This document shows positions 34,973 through 44,083 of a DNA stretch of 64,000 bases, piece after piece (the first letter of the stretch is position 1; each line of letters starts with the position of its first letter). The DNA is from an uncultured bacterium (GTDB lineage Bacteria; Verrucomicrobiota; Kiritimatiellia; PWTM01): NCBI GenBank assembly GCA_938010045.1, contig CALLFZ010000010.1:209546-273545 (forward strand), written 5' to 3'. Position numbers and translations under genes: made by a program. The notes beneath the pieces were generated by a model. That model made no database searches. It saw nothing but the letters and a program-made list of their open reading frames with translations, and was not told the DNA's origin.

Positions 34973-35392
34973 TCACTTGATCTCGACCTTCGCGCCCGCC
35001 GCCTCGAGCTTCGCCTTCATCTCCTCGGCGTCCTTCTTCGACACGCCGTCCTTGATCGTCTTGGGCGCGCCGTCCACGAGATCCTTCGCCTCCTTCAGGC
35101 CGAGGTTCGTGAGCGCCCGCAGCTCCTTGATCACCGCAATCTTGTTCGCGCCGGCGCTCGCGAGCACGACCGTGAACTCGGTCTTCTCCTCCGCCGGCGC
35201 GGCCGCCGCGCCGGCGGCCGCCGGGGCGGCCGCCACCGCCACGGGCGCCGCCGCCGAGACGCCGAAGCGCGCCTCCAGCGCCTTGACGAGCCGGGAGAGT
35301 TCCAGCACGTTCAACGTTTCCAGCCACGCTACGAATTCGGCCGCCTTCCCCTCGAGTTGGGGCTGCTCCATCGTCTGTGTTGCCTCGCTCAT
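34973..35392 (-). CDS. rplL: 50S ribosomal protein L7/L12
   Basis: 139 residues. The N-terminal dimerisation domain ([20 protein letters not shown]) is followed by an Ala/Pro hinge and the C-terminal factor-binding domain ([20 protein letters not shown], then [20 protein letters not shown]). About 12 residues precede the usual start. The multi-copy stalk protein recruits EF-Tu and EF-G, both encoded in this cluster. Confidence 0.98.
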   Translation of the reverse strand: MSEATQTMEQPQLEGKAAEFVAWLETLNVLELSRLVKALEARFGVSAAAPVAVAAAPAAAGAAAAPAEEKTEFTVVLASAGANKIAVIKELRALTNLGLKEAKDLVDGAPKTIKDGVSKKDAEEMKAKLEAAGAKVEIK

Positions 35393-35474
35393 TGCTCGTG
35401 TCCTCGCTTCTCGTTGTTCTGTTCTCTGTTGGCGGGCGGATCGCCCCGCCCGAAATCGTCCCATCCCCGCGCGC

Positions 35475-36023
35475 TCAGCCGGCGTTTCGATCCGCGATGG
35501 CCTGCAGCACGCGCACCACGCCGGCGGTCGTCTCGCGCAGCACCGTCACCAGGCCACGCATCGGCGCCGCCAGCACGCCAGCCAGCATTCCGATCAGCAC
35601 CGGTCGCGACGGCAGGCTCGCCAGCTCCGCCACCTCCGTCGCCTGGATCAGCCGGTCGCCGATCGTCCCCGCCTTGATCACGTTCTCGAGCTTGAATTCG
35701 CGCTGGTACTGCACCAGTACCCGCGCCACCTCCACCACATCCCCAGCCCCCACCACCATCGCGGTCGGCCCACGAAGCACCGGCGCCAGGGACGCCGCCC
35801 GCTCGCCCAGCGCGACCCGAAACATCCGGTTCGGCACCACCTGCATCCGCGCCCCCGCGGCCCGGAGACGGCCGCGCAGATCCGTCGTTCGACCGGAGTC
35901 CAACCCGGCGGGATTCATCAGGATCAGAAACGACGAGCCCTCGACATTGCGCCGGATCTCCTCGGCCATCGCCGTTTTCTCCGGCCGCAGCCGCCGCTCC
36001 GCCCTCGTTGCTGTCGCACTCAT
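35475..36023 (-). CDS. rplJ: 50S ribosomal protein L10
   Basis: 182 residues. [20 protein letters not shown] and [20 protein letters not shown] belong to the rRNA-binding domain; the C-terminal helix anchors L7/L12 dimers. ATG 36023 was chosen because GAGGTGGGC precedes it; a GTG at 36029 is also in frame. Poorly conserved compared with the other ribosomal proteins here, but the location between rplA and rplL settles it. Confidence 0.96.
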   Translation of the reverse strand: MSATATRAERRLRPEKTAMAEEIRRNVEGSSFLILMNPAGLDSGRTTDLRGRLRAAGARMQVVPNRMFRVALGERAASLAPVLRGPTAMVVGAGDVVEVARVLVQYQREFKLENVIKAGTIGDRLIQATEVAELASLPSRPVLIGMLAGVLAAPMRGLVTVLRETTAGVVRVLQAIADRNAG

Positions 36024-36036
36024 GCCCACCTCGCGA

Positions 36037-36729
36037 TTAAGCGCTGTCCCGCACGTTGACGTGCAGTCCCGGTCCCATCGTCGAACTCACCGTGCAGCGA
36101 CGGATATACACACCCTTCGCGGAGGGGGGCCGAGCCGCGCGGACCGCGTCAATCACGGCCTGGCAGTTCTCCACGAGGGCCTGGGTCGGAAACGACCGCT
36201 TCCCAAACGGCACCATCACATTGCCGGTCTTATCCATGCGGAACTCCACCCGACCCGCCAGACACTGTCGCACCGCCGTCGCCACGTCGTTGGTCACGGT
36301 CCCGGTCTTCGGGTTCGGCATCAGCCCGCGCGGCCCCAGCACCTTACCGAGCTTGCGCACCTCCTTCATCGCATCGGGCGTGGCAATCGCCACATCGAAC
36401 TCCGCCCAACCGCCCTGCACCCGCTCGATCAGGTCCTGCATCCCGACCACGTCCGCCCCGGCCGCGCGCGCCGCGTCGGCCGCCGGTCCATCCGCAAACA
36501 CCGCGACACGAATCTTTTTGCCCGTTCCATGCGGCAGCACCACGGTGCCCCGCAGAGTCTGGTCCGACTTGCTCGGGTCCAGCCCCATACGGAACGCAAC
36601 CTCCATCGTCTCGTCGAACGACGCGGTCGGGTGGTCCTTCAAGAACTGAATGGCCTCGGCGAGCTCGTAGGTCTTCCTCCGGTCCACCAGCTTCGCCACC
36701 GCCGCATACCGCTTGCCGTGCCGCGCCAT
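36037..36729 (-). CDS. rplA: 50S ribosomal protein L1
   Basis: 230 residues. RHGKRYAAVAKLVDRRKTYE, DETMEVAFRMGLDPSKSDQT, GTVVLPHGTGKKIRVAVFAD and PRGLMPNPKTGTVTNDVATA are diagnostic. It builds the mobile L1 stalk at the E site and represses the rplK-rplA unit in E. coli. It starts 1 bp after rplK ends. Confidence 0.98.
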   Translation of the reverse strand: MARHGKRYAAVAKLVDRRKTYELAEAIQFLKDHPTASFDETMEVAFRMGLDPSKSDQTLRGTVVLPHGTGKKIRVAVFADGPAADAARAAGADVVGMQDLIERVQGGWAEFDVAIATPDAMKEVRKLGKVLGPRGLMPNPKTGTVTNDVATAVRQCLAGRVEFRMDKTGNVMVPFGKRSFPTQALVENCQAVIDAVRAARPPSAKGVYIRRCTVSSTMGPGLHVNVRDSA

Positions 36730-36730
36730 G

Positions 36731-37153
36731 TCACACCACCTCGATGCCCATGCTGCGGGCCGTTCCCTCGATCATCTTCACCGCCTGGGCCAGGTCCGCC
36801 GCATTCAGGTCCTTCGCCTTGAGCCGCGCGATCTCCTCCACCTGCGCGCGCGTCACCTTGCCCACCTTCTCCCGGTTCGGCGCACCGGAGCCCTTCGCGA
36901 TCCCCGCGGCCCGCTTCAGCAAGACCGACGCGGGCGGACTCTTCGTCACAAACGTAAACGACTTGTCCTGGTAGACCGTGATCACCACCGGGATCACAAG
37001 TCCCGCCTGCGATGCGGTCGCCGCGTTGAACTGCTTGCAGAACTCCATGATGTTCACGCCCTGCTGGCCCAACGCGGGCCCCACGGGCGGCGCCGGATTC
37101 GCCTGGCCGGCGGGAATCTGCAGCCGGATCACTCCTGTGACTTTTTTCGCCAT
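36731..37153 (-). CDS. rplK: 50S ribosomal protein L11
   Basis: 140 residues. [38 protein letters not shown] and the C-terminal [20 protein letters not shown] match the family. It forms the GTPase-associated centre with 23S rRNA and is the thiostrepton target. 22 bp after nusG. Confidence 0.98.
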   Translation of the reverse strand: MAKKVTGVIRLQIPAGQANPAPPVGPALGQQGVNIMEFCKQFNAATASQAGLVIPVVITVYQDKSFTFVTKSPPASVLLKRAAGIAKGSGAPNREKVGKVTRAQVEEIARLKAKDLNAADLAQAVKMIEGTARSMGIEVV

Positions 37154-37175
37154 GGTTCTCTCGCCCCGGGCCGGA

Positions 37176-37724
37176 TCAAGCCCGCTCCACCTGCGAATAC
37201 TCCAGCTCGACCGGCGTCGCGCGGCCGAAGATCGAGACCGACACCTTCAGTTTGCCGTGGGCCGGATCCACCTCTTCCACCACGCCCGTAAAACTCTGAA
37301 ACGGACCTTCCGTGATCGTCACCGACTCGCCAGGCTCGAATGTCACGCGCGGACGGACCTTGTCCTTCTTCTCCTCCACCTGCGCCAGAATTCGTTCGAC
37401 CTCCTCCGGCCGCAACGGCACCGGCTGGTCCCCGCCAATGAACCGGATCACCCCCTGGGTCTCCTGGATGAACCTCCAGCTCCGCTCGATGATTCGGTTG
37501 TCGTCGTCGTACAAGGCCATCTCGATCAGCACGTACCCCGGAAAAAACTTCTTGACGGTCGTCGTCCGGCGCGCCCCCTTCGCCTCCGCCACCCGCTCGG
37601 TCGGCACCAGCACCGTCCCGATCAGATCCCCCATCTCCTCGATCTTCGCGCGGCGCTCGATGCTCTCCTTGACCCGATTCTCCTGTCCCGAGAGCGTGTG
37701 CAACACAAACCACTGCTTCTTCAT
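37176..37724 (-). CDS. nusG: Transcription termination/antitermination factor NusG
   Basis: 182 residues. The NGN domain has [20 protein letters not shown] and [20 protein letters not shown], then [10 protein letters not shown]; the KOW domain has [20 protein letters not shown]. It couples RNA polymerase to ribosomes via S10 and to Rho. ATG 37724 was chosen as the family start; 21 codons upstream in frame overlap secE. Confidence 0.98.
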   Translation of the reverse strand: MKKQWFVLHTLSGQENRVKESIERRAKIEEMGDLIGTVLVPTERVAEAKGARRTTTVKKFFPGYVLIEMALYDDDNRIIERSWRFIQETQGVIRFIGGDQPVPLRPEEVERILAQVEEKKDKVRPRVTFEPGESVTITEGPFQSFTGVVEEVDPAHGKLKVSVSIFGRATPVELEYSQVERA

Positions 37725-37740
37725 CCGCGCCACGCCTCCG

Positions 37741-37947
37741 TCACCGCGGCAGGATCGCCTGCAGCACCAGCACCACCAGCCCATCACAGACCGCCACGAA
37801 CGCCGCCAGCATCACGACCGAGACGATCACCACCACCGTCGACTCGAACAACTCCGTCCGGGAGGGCCACGAACACCTCCGAAGCTCGGCGTGCACGTCG
37901 GCAAAAAAACCGCGCGCCCGCTCGATCTGTGCCTGGATCTTGTTCAT
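37741..37947 (-). CDS. secE: Preprotein translocase subunit SecE
   Basis: 68 residues with a single transmembrane helix (VVVIVSVVMLAAFVAVCDGL) after the amphipathic segment FADVHAELRRCSWPSRTEL, which contains the conserved W-P-S/T signature. It clamps SecY. It is located between tRNA-Trp and nusG, its usual partner. Confidence 0.96.
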   Translation of the reverse strand: MNKIQAQIERARGFFADVHAELRRCSWPSRTELFESTVVVIVSVVMLAAFVAVCDGLVVLVLQAILPR

Positions 37948-37972
37948 GCCACCCGTCGTCTCCGGTCCTGGA

Positions 37973-38048
37973 TGGCAGGCCAGGAGGGACTTGAACCCCC
38001 AACAACCGGTTTTGGAGACCGGTGCTCTGCCAATTGAGCTACTGGCCT
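37973..38048 (-). tRNA. tRNA-Trp (CCA anticodon)
   Basis: 76-nt cloverleaf including encoded CCA. Acceptor AGGCCAG pairs with CTGGCCT, discriminator G. The D arm has AGCTCAATTGGCAGAGC, the anticodon loop CTCCAAA lies in a CCGGT/ACCGG stem, and the T arm is GGGGGTTCAAGTCCCTC. Embedded between rpmG and secE, 20 and 25 bp away, so it must be processed from the operon transcript. Confidence 0.97.
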
Positions 38049-38067
38049 GCCCGCCAAATCCCGCCCG

Positions 38068-38220
38068 TCACTTCGTCTCGCGATGCAGCGTGTGCCGACG
38101 GTCAAACGGGCAATACTTGCGCAACTCAAGACGCTCCGTCTGCGCTTTCTTGTTCCGCGTCGTCGTGTAGTTGCGCCGCTTGCACTCCGTGCACGCGAGC
38201 GTGATGATCTCCCTCGGCAT
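38068..38220 (-). CDS. rpmG: 50S ribosomal protein L33 with three of four zinc cysteines
   Basis: 50 residues, read directly from the sequence. [18 protein letters not shown] and [19 protein letters not shown] match the family. The first CxxC is intact (CTEC) but the second has Cys-Pro-Phe-Asp instead of CxxC, so one zinc ligand is lost. It sits between tuf and tRNA-Trp. The gene ends 20 bp before the tRNA. Confidence 0.95.
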   Translation of the reverse strand: MPREIITLACTECKRRNYTTTRNKKAQTERLELRKYCPFDRRHTLHRETK

Positions 38221-38244
38221 CGCCGCACACCCCTGCGAACCGCG

Positions 38245-39453
38245 CTACTCCAGAATCTCCGTCACGCGGCCCGCGCCCACCGTCCGTCCGCCCTCGCGGA
38301 TCGCGAACCGCATGAACTTCTCCATCGCAATCGGCGTGATGAGCCGCACTTCCATGCTCACGTTGTCGCCGGGCATCACCATCTCTACGCCCTCCGGCAG
38401 CGTGATGTCGCCGGTCACGTCCGTCGTACGGAAGTAAAACTGCGGGCGATACCCCTTGAAGAATGGCGTGTGCCGGCCGCCCTCTTCCTTCGACAACACG
38501 TACACCTCCGCCTTGAACCGCGTGTGGGGCGTGATCGTTCCCGGCTTCGCGAGCACCTGCCCGCGCTCCACGTCTTCCTTCTTCGTGCCGCGCAGCAGGC
38601 ACCCGATGTTATCCCCCGCCTGCCCCTGGTCGAGCAGCTTCCGGAACATCTCCACACCCGTGACCGTCGTCTTCTGCGTGTCGCGCAAGCCGACGATTTC
38701 GACCTCGTCCCCCACCTTGATCACGCCGCGCTCGACGCGGCCCGTCACCACCGTGCCGCGCCCCTCGATCGAGAACACGTCTTCGATCGGCATCAAGAAC
38801 GGCTGGTCGATCGGCCGCTGCGGCTCCTCAATGTAGTTGTCCAGCGCGTCCATCAGCTCCTGGATGCACTTCGCGTCCTCATGGTCCGGCGAGGGCGCCT
38901 GCAGAGCCTTCAGCGCAGAGCCGCGGATGATCGGCGTCTTGTCGCCCGGAAACTCGTACTTCGTGAGCAGGTCCCGGATCTCCATCTCGACGAGATCGAG
39001 CAGCTCCGGATCGTCCACCGTGTCCACCTTGTTCAGAAACACAACGATCGCCGGCACGCCGACCTGCCGCGCCAGCAGAATGTGCTCGCGGGTCTGCGGC
39101 ATCGGCCCGTCCGACGCGCTCACCACGAGAATCGCGCCGTCCATCTGCGCGGCGCCGGTGATCATGTTCTTCACATAGTCCGCATGGCCCGGGCAGTCGA
39201 CGTGCGCATAGTGGCGCTTGACCGACTCGTACTCCACGTGCGCCGTCGCGATCGTCAAAATCTTCGTCGCATCTCGGCGGCCGTGCGCCTCGGAGGCCTT
39301 CGCGACCTGATCGTAGGTCACAAACGTCGCCAGTCCCTTCGCCGCCTGCACCTTCGTGATCGCCGAGGTCAGCGTCGTCTTCCCATGATCCACGTGACCG
39401 ATCGTCCCAACGTTCACGTGGGGCTTCGTCCGTTCAAATTTTTCCTTCGCCAT
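38245..39453 (-). CDS. tuf: Elongation factor Tu with PVC-like switch I
   Basis: 402-residue GTPase that delivers aminoacyl-tRNA. G1 is [10 protein letters not shown]3 DCPGHADY, G4 NKVD and G5 SAL. Domains II and III are conventional ([34 protein letters not shown]). Switch I is unusual: where E. coli has APEEKARGITINTSHVEY, this protein has a segment about five residues longer, with [16 protein letters not shown]; the Thr of the TI pair and the following HVEY are kept. I recall similar sequences in Planctomycetes and Verrucomicrobia, so this looks clade-typical. It is the first protein gene of the cluster. Confidence 0.98.
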   Translation of the reverse strand: MAKEKFERTKPHVNVGTIGHVDHGKTTLTSAITKVQAAKGLATFVTYDQVAKASEAHGRRDATKILTIATAHVEYESVKRHYAHVDCPGHADYVKNMITGAAQMDGAILVVSASDGPMPQTREHILLARQVGVPAIVVFLNKVDTVDDPELLDLVEMEIRDLLTKYEFPGDKTPIIRGSALKALQAPSPDHEDAKCIQELMDALDNYIEEPQRPIDQPFLMPIEDVFSIEGRGTVVTGRVERGVIKVGDEVEIVGLRDTQKTTVTGVEMFRKLLDQGQAGDNIGCLLRGTKKEDVERGQVLAKPGTITPHTRFKAEVYVLSKEEGGRHTPFFKGYRPQFYFRTTDVTGDITLPEGVEMVMPGDNVSMEVRLITPIAMEKFMRFAIREGGRTVGAGRVTEILE

Positions 39454-39529
39454 GACCGTTGTCTCCTTCTTCGCCTTCCGGCGATCGTTGCCTTCCGAAC
39501 CTCTCCGTCCTCGCCCGTTCGGCCCGGCA

Positions 39530-39605
<76 letters not shown>

Positions 39606-40028
39606 ATTTCGTCCACGCCGTTCAGCCGCCGCCCTGCCGCGTCGAACCGCAACACACACCCACCCCGCGCCCGCGCGCGATGGCGCATTGTCCGCCGGTT
39701 CAACCCGATCGTTCGAACGGAAGCGAACGGATAGCATATCGAAATCTGTCCGCGCGTCAACACCGCGCAAATCTTTTTTTTGCCGACCGGCTCGCATCGC
39801 ACCGGCCGTACGGTCGGACACGCCTCGACGCCGCGCACGCCAAGCACGCGCCCGCCGGTTCTCAATCCGCCGCAGGCCCATCCTCTTCGACCGGCGACCG
39901 GCCGGCCGAATCGGCGCCTCACCGAATCCCACCGCCCGCGCCGACCATCGCCCATGCGCCCATCGCTCCGTCGGACCGCGACCGCCGCGGGATTTGCAGT
40001 GAATGGCTCCGCCTGCGAAGCTGTACTC
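39606..40028. other. Divergent intergenic region, 423 bp
   Basis: Lies between the superoperon's first tRNA and the heparinase-like gene. It contains the superoperon promoter at 39733-39781. The right half (39782-40028) is GC-rich with an in-frame extension of the downstream gene but no family features; ATG 39954 is an alternative start of that gene. No RNA gene was recognised. Confidence 0.5.
39733..39781 (-). promoter_or_regulatory. Candidate promoter of the tRNA-Thr/tuf/ribosomal superoperon, with A-tract
   Basis: On the minus strand TTGACG (39755-39760), a 16-bp spacer and TATGCT (39733-39738). Immediately upstream of the -35 region is an A-rich run (AAAAAAAAGATTT, 39769-39781) placed like an UP element, which would contact the alpha subunit C-terminal domain. 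Transcription would start near 39726, about 120 bases before the tRNA. This is a stable-RNA type arrangement. Confidence 0.5.
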
Positions 40029-41858
40029 ATGATCCAATGGGTCCACCTCATGGGCGCGGCCGCCGTGGCGGCCGTGGGAACCAACGACATCGCTGCGCGC
40101 ATCGCGCAGGCGCGGCCGCATCCCCGACTCCTCTGGCCGGCCAGCGGCGACGCGGAGCTGCGCGCGCGCATCGCGGCGGACGAACACCTCGCCCGCGCCT
40201 GGGCGGCCGTCACGAACGCAAGCAAACGCATGCTGAATGAGCCGCCCATCCGCTACGAAAAAGAGGGCCGGCGATTGCTCTCTCGTTCGCAGGAGGCGCT
40301 CCACCGCGTCCTCCATCTCGCCATGACCGCACGCCTCGGCGGCGACGAACGCCACGCGCGCCGAGCCATGGCCGAGATGGCCGCCGCGGCCGCGATGCCC
40401 GACTGGAACCCCTCGCACTTTCTCGATACCGCCGAGATGACCCTCGCCCTCGCGATCGGCTACGACTGGCTGCACGACCGACTGCCAGCCTCCGACCTTG
40501 CCCTCGTGCGCACGGCCATTGAACGGCACGGCCTGGCCCCGTACCTCGGGGCTGCTCAACCGCCCGGCTGGGAACGCGGCCGCAACAACTGGACACAGGT
40601 CTGCCATGCCGGCATGGTCGCGGGCGCGCTCGCACTGCTCGAACATGATCGCACCCGTGCCGCACACGTCGTCGCGCGCGCGCTGGCGGGCCTGCCGAAC
40701 TCGATGCGCGTCTACGATCCGGACGGCAACTACCCGGAGGGCCCCGGCTACTGGATCTACGGCACCAGTTTCAACGTGATCCTCATCGCAATGCTCGAAA
40801 CGGCGCTGGGCACCGACTTCGGGCTCGCCGAGCGCCCGGGCTTCCGAAACGCCGCCGATTATCTGCTCCACACCCGAGGCCCCAGCGGCCTGGTCTTCAA
40901 TTACGCCGACTGCTCCGAGCGAGCCGGCGGATTCGTGCCCGCCGTCCTCTGGTTCGCGGCGCGCACCCAACGCCCCGAACTGCTCTGGTGGACTGAACGC
41001 GACTGGCCCCGCGCGGCCGCCGAGTTTGAACGCGGGCCCACCGGGCGCGATCGTCTCTTTGGCCTCGGACTGCTCTGGAGCTCGCGATCGGCGCGCGCGT
41101 CCGAGCCCGCCCACCGCGCCTGGCACGGCCGCGGCGAGAACCCGTTGGCGATCTACCGCAGTTCGTGGCGCGATCCCGGCGCGCTCTACCTCGCGGTGAA
41201 AGGCGGCACGCCGAGCGCCAGCCATGCCCATATGGACATCGGCTCGTTCGTGCTCGAAGCCGGCGGCGTGCGCTGGTCCGTCGACCCGGGCCCCCAAAAC
41301 TACCACGACCTCGAGCGCCGGGGCTTCGGCCTCTGGGACATGCGCCAGACCGGCGACCGCTGGAAACTCTTCCGATACCACAACCGCGGACACAGTACGC
41401 TCGTGGTGAACGGCGCAGCCCAGCGCGTGAATAGCTTCGCGCCGATCACGGAGTTCGAAGCTCGCCCGGACGGCATGACCGCGGTCGTGGACATGAGCGA
41501 CACCTATCGCGATCACCTCCGCACCGCGCGCCGACGGTTCACCGTTCGGAACAACCGCGAAGTCGAGATCGCGGATGAGCTCGTCGGCGGACCGGACGCG
41601 GCGCGCGTGCGCTGGGGACTGGTAACACGCGCGGCACTGCACGCGGACGGCGTCCTCTCCGCACAAGGCCGCCGGCTGCGCATCGCGGTGCGCTCGCCCG
41701 CCGGTGCGAGACTCGAACGCTGGCCCGCCGAGAAACCAGAGACCGAATACGACGCGCCGAACCCCGGCCTCGGCGTCGTCGGCTTCATCGCCGAGATCGG
41801 CGCGAACGAAACCTCGCACTGGAGCGTCGTGCTCTCGTACGAGCCGTCCCCCCGCTGA
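40029..41858 (+). CDS. Heparinase II/III-family polysaccharide lyase-like protein
   Basis: 609 residues. A short hydrophobic start (MIQWVHLMGAAAVAAVG) may be a signal peptide. An alpha/alpha toroid (about 20-330) has NNWTQVCHAGMVAGALALLE and NYPEGPGYWIYG; then the anti-parallel beta domain typical of PF07940 begins with SASHAHMDIGSFVLEAGGVR and WSVDPGPQNY. In the family these cut uronic-acid glycans by beta-elimination through Tyr/His/Asn. The substrate here is unknown and no sulfatase or transporter lies alongside. ATG 40029 was chosen for the hydrophobic start; upstream in-frame ATGs at 39954 and earlier exist without a convincing ribosome-binding site. Confidence 0.8.
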   Translation: MIQWVHLMGAAAVAAVGTNDIAARIAQARPHPRLLWPASGDAELRARIAADEHLARAWAAVTNASKRMLNEPPIRYEKEGRRLLSRSQEALHRVLHLAMTARLGGDERHARRAMAEMAAAAAMPDWNPSHFLDTAEMTLALAIGYDWLHDRLPASDLALVRTAIERHGLAPYLGAAQPPGWERGRNNWTQVCHAGMVAGALALLEHDRTRAAHVVARALAGLPNSMRVYDPDGNYPEGPGYWIYGTSFNVILIAMLETALGTDFGLAERPGFRNAADYLLHTRGPSGLVFNYADCSERAGGFVPAVLWFAARTQRPELLWWTERDWPRAAAEFERGPTGRDRLFGLGLLWSSRSARASEPAHRAWHGRGENPLAIYRSSWRDPGALYLAVKGGTPSASHAHMDIGSFVLEAGGVRWSVDPGPQNYHDLERRGFGLWDMRQTGDRWKLFRYHNRGHSTLVVNGAAQRVNSFAPITEFEARPDGMTAVVDMSDTYRDHLRTARRRFTVRNNREVEIADELVGGPDAARVRWGLVTRAALHADGVLSAQGRRLRIAVRSPAGARLERWPAEKPETEYDAPNPGLGVVGFIAEIGANETSHWSVVLSYEPSPR

Positions 41859-41910
41859 CCCGCCCCGCGTCCGAGCGGTCGGCGGCACGAATGCGCGGTG
41901 TGCCCCGCTG

Positions 41911-41927
41911 GATGCCTCAGCGGCATC
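41911..41927 (+). terminator. Weak hairpin after the heparinase-like gene
   Basis: GATGCC and GGCATC pair around a 5-base TCAGC loop, 52 bases after the stop. There is no following T-tract, so it may only be a mRNA 3'-end structure. Confidence 0.2.
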
Positions 41928-42042
41928 ACCGGCGGGTCGCCCGTTCCTTCGACTCGTCCACGGCCTCGCGCGGTCCGGCTCGGCAGTATCCACGCGAGGA
42001 TATATCCTAGGGATCCGGGAGAGAGCCCGAACGAGGTGTGCC

Positions 42043-42534
42043 ATGCGAATCGTCTTCATGCGTCACGGCATCGCAGAGGAAGCTGGAGCGGCGACCCCCG
42101 ACGAGCTTCGCCGCCTCACCGACGAGGGGCGCGACCGCGTCCGAAAGGTCGCCGAAGGCCTACGCGAATTGGACTGCCGCCCCCGGCTCATCGCGAGCAG
42201 TCCGCTCGTCCGTGCGCGCGAAACCGCCGAGATCGTCGCCGAGGTGCTCGCGCCCAAACTGGAGGTGCAGGAGCTCGACTGCCTGCGTCCGGGAGGCAAC
42301 TTCGCCGAGTTTATGAACTGGGTCGAGCATCAAGACGTCGAGGAGATGCTCGTCGTGGGCCACATGCCGGACATTGCGGAGTTCGCGCAGCGATGTCTGA
42401 CCGGTCGGGTGCTGTTTTCGATGGCCTTCAAGAAGGCCGCGTGCTGCCTGATCGAGTTCGAAGGGGAGCCCGCGGCCGGTCGTGGGTGCCTGGAGTGGCT
42501 GATCCAGCCCGGAGCGCTGCGACGGCTCGGCTGA
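42043..42534 (+). CDS. sixA: SixA-like phosphohistidine phosphatase
   Basis: 163 residues of the histidine phosphatase (RHG) superfamily, short SixA type. The catalytic His8 is in VFMRHGIAEE, the Arg in SSPLVRARETAEIV, and the second His in VVGHMPDIAEF. It removes phosphate from phosphohistidine in His-containing phosphotransfer proteins in E. coli. GAGGTG precedes ATG 42043 by 5 bases. Its stop is 10 bp before a CYTH-CHAD gene; the two are often paired, as CHAD proteins bind polyphosphate and may link to phosphohistidine. Confidence 0.88.
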   Translation: MRIVFMRHGIAEEAGAATPDELRRLTDEGRDRVRKVAEGLRELDCRPRLIASSPLVRARETAEIVAEVLAPKLEVQELDCLRPGGNFAEFMNWVEHQDVEEMLVVGHMPDIAEFAQRCLTGRVLFSMAFKKAACCLIEFEGEPAAGRGCLEWLIQPGALRRLG

Positions 42535-42544
42535 GGAGGTCCGA

Positions 42545-44062
42545 TTGAACGCTGCGCGTCTGGAACGGGAGGCCAGATTCGCGTTGCCTGACCCGACGGC
42601 GCTGGCCGCGGCCGCGGTGCGGCTGCAAGAACTCGGCGTCCGGTTGGGACGCGCGCGATCGTACTCCTACGAGGACGTCTACCTCGACACCCGCGATCTT
42701 CGCCTGTGGCGTGCGGGCCTCGGTCTTCGAGTCCGGCGCGAAGGCGGCCGCACGGTCGCCACGCTGAAGACCGGCCGCGTGGCCTCGAACGTCGCCGACC
42801 GCTTCGAGTGGTCCGAACCGGTCCGCGACTGGAGGGGTGACGCCGCACCGATCGTGGTGCCCGCGGGCTCGCTGCGCCGTGGGCTGCGCGAGGCTGGCCT
42901 CGATCTGCGCGTGCAGCCCATCGCGCGCCTCAGGGTCCGGCGCACCGTCTGGCCCACACGCTGGCCCGAGGGGTGGACGGCGAGAGTGTATACTGACCAC
43001 GTCCTCGCGCGGGTCGGCCGCCGCCGCGTCGAATTCGCGGAACTCGAAATCGAAAGCACCGCGGACCGCGAGGCGATCGGCCGAGCCGTGGCGGCGATCC
43101 ACGCCTGCCTGCCATGGCGGCTCGTGCGCCTGTCGAAGCTCGAACGCGCGCGTGCGATGGCGGGCCGTCCCGTGCCGACGCCGCCGCCCAAATTACCACC
43201 CGCGCTCCATGCGTCGGTGAGCGTGGCGGAAGCCGCCCGCCACATCTTCACGGCCTACTGGGCGCAGTACACGTGGAATTTGCCCGGTGCGATGGCCGGC
43301 TTCGATCCCGAGTTCCTGCACGATCTTCGCGTCGCGATCCGTCGAATGCGCGCCGCGGCCTCAGCGCTGGACTCCGCGCTGCCGGCGGGCGCCACCGAAT
43401 GGGTGCGGGAACTGCGGCCCGTCGCGCGGGCCGCCGGCCACGTGCGGGATCTCGACATTGTGCTCGCATGGACGATCGAACCGGCGGCACGCGAAATCAC
43501 CGTGGCCCCCGCGGCCCGCGGCGCCCTCGTGCGCCGGCTCGCCGCGGAGCGCCGGCGGCGACTGCGCGCCCTTCGCCGACGGCTGTCCTGCCCCGCCCAC
43601 GGGCGACTGTGCCGCGCGGTGCCGCGGCGTCTGCGCGAACTAGCCGATGCGGACTCGCCCGCCGCGCTCAAGACACTCCTCGAACGCGTCGAAGAGGCGC
43701 GCGTCAGCGCCCGGGCCACCGCCCGGACAATCGATCGCGATTCGCCGATCGAGCACTTTCACGAACTGCGGATCCGTTGCAAGGTTCTCCGATACCGGCT
43801 CGAACTGGTCCGCCTGTTCGGCACGGAGCGAGCACGCCACGCCATCGCTCACCTCGTGACCCTGCAAGACGAGCTTGGCCGTCTGCAAGATCTCGCCACC
43901 ATTCGAACCGAGCTCGCCGAACTCCGAGGCCGCACGATACGTGGCGCTTCGGCGCAATTGCTCGATGCGTGGTATGCGCGGCTCGAACGCCAGATGGACG
44001 AGGCACGGCAGCGCGCCTGGACACGCCTCAAGAAACTGAAATGGCGCGAGCTGCGGGTATAG
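42545..44062 (+). CDS. CYTH-CHAD protein (triphosphate tunnel fold + polyphosphate-binding domain)
   Basis: 505 residues, starting at TTG 42545 with a strong GAGGAGGT upstream. Residues 1-200 form a CYTH domain; the ExExK signature appears as EREARF, with Arg for Lys, and SYSYEDVYLDTRDLRLWRAG, RVRREGGRTVATLKTG and EFAELEIES follow. Residues about 220-490 form a CHAD domain with conserved His residues in FLHDLRVAIRRMRAA and FHELRIRCKVLRYRLE. CHAD binds polyphosphate; CYTH proteins hydrolyse or bind triphosphates. Pairing with SixA suggests a polyphosphate or phosphohistidine function. Enzyme activity is not certain given the K to R change. Confidence 0.85.
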   Translation: MNAARLEREARFALPDPTALAAAAVRLQELGVRLGRARSYSYEDVYLDTRDLRLWRAGLGLRVRREGGRTVATLKTGRVASNVADRFEWSEPVRDWRGDAAPIVVPAGSLRRGLREAGLDLRVQPIARLRVRRTVWPTRWPEGWTARVYTDHVLARVGRRRVEFAELEIESTADREAIGRAVAAIHACLPWRLVRLSKLERARAMAGRPVPTPPPKLPPALHASVSVAEAARHIFTAYWAQYTWNLPGAMAGFDPEFLHDLRVAIRRMRAAASALDSALPAGATEWVRELRPVARAAGHVRDLDIVLAWTIEPAAREITVAPAARGALVRRLAAERRRRLRALRRRLSCPAHGRLCRAVPRRLRELADADSPAALKTLLERVEEARVSARATARTIDRDSPIEHFHELRIRCKVLRYRLELVRLFGTERARHAIAHLVTLQDELGRLQDLATIRTELAELRGRTIRGASAQLLDAWYARLERQMDEARQRAWTRLKKLKWRELRV

Positions 44063-44063
44063 T

Positions 44064-44078
44064 GGCCGCGCCGCGGCC
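44064..44078. terminator. GC hairpin between convergent stops
   Basis: GGCCGC-GCC-GCGGCC lies exactly in the 21-bp gap between the CYTH-CHAD stop (44062) and the HAD-gene stop (44084). Its position suggests a bidirectional end structure, but no T-run follows. Confidence 0.35.
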
Positions 44079-44083
44079 GCAGA

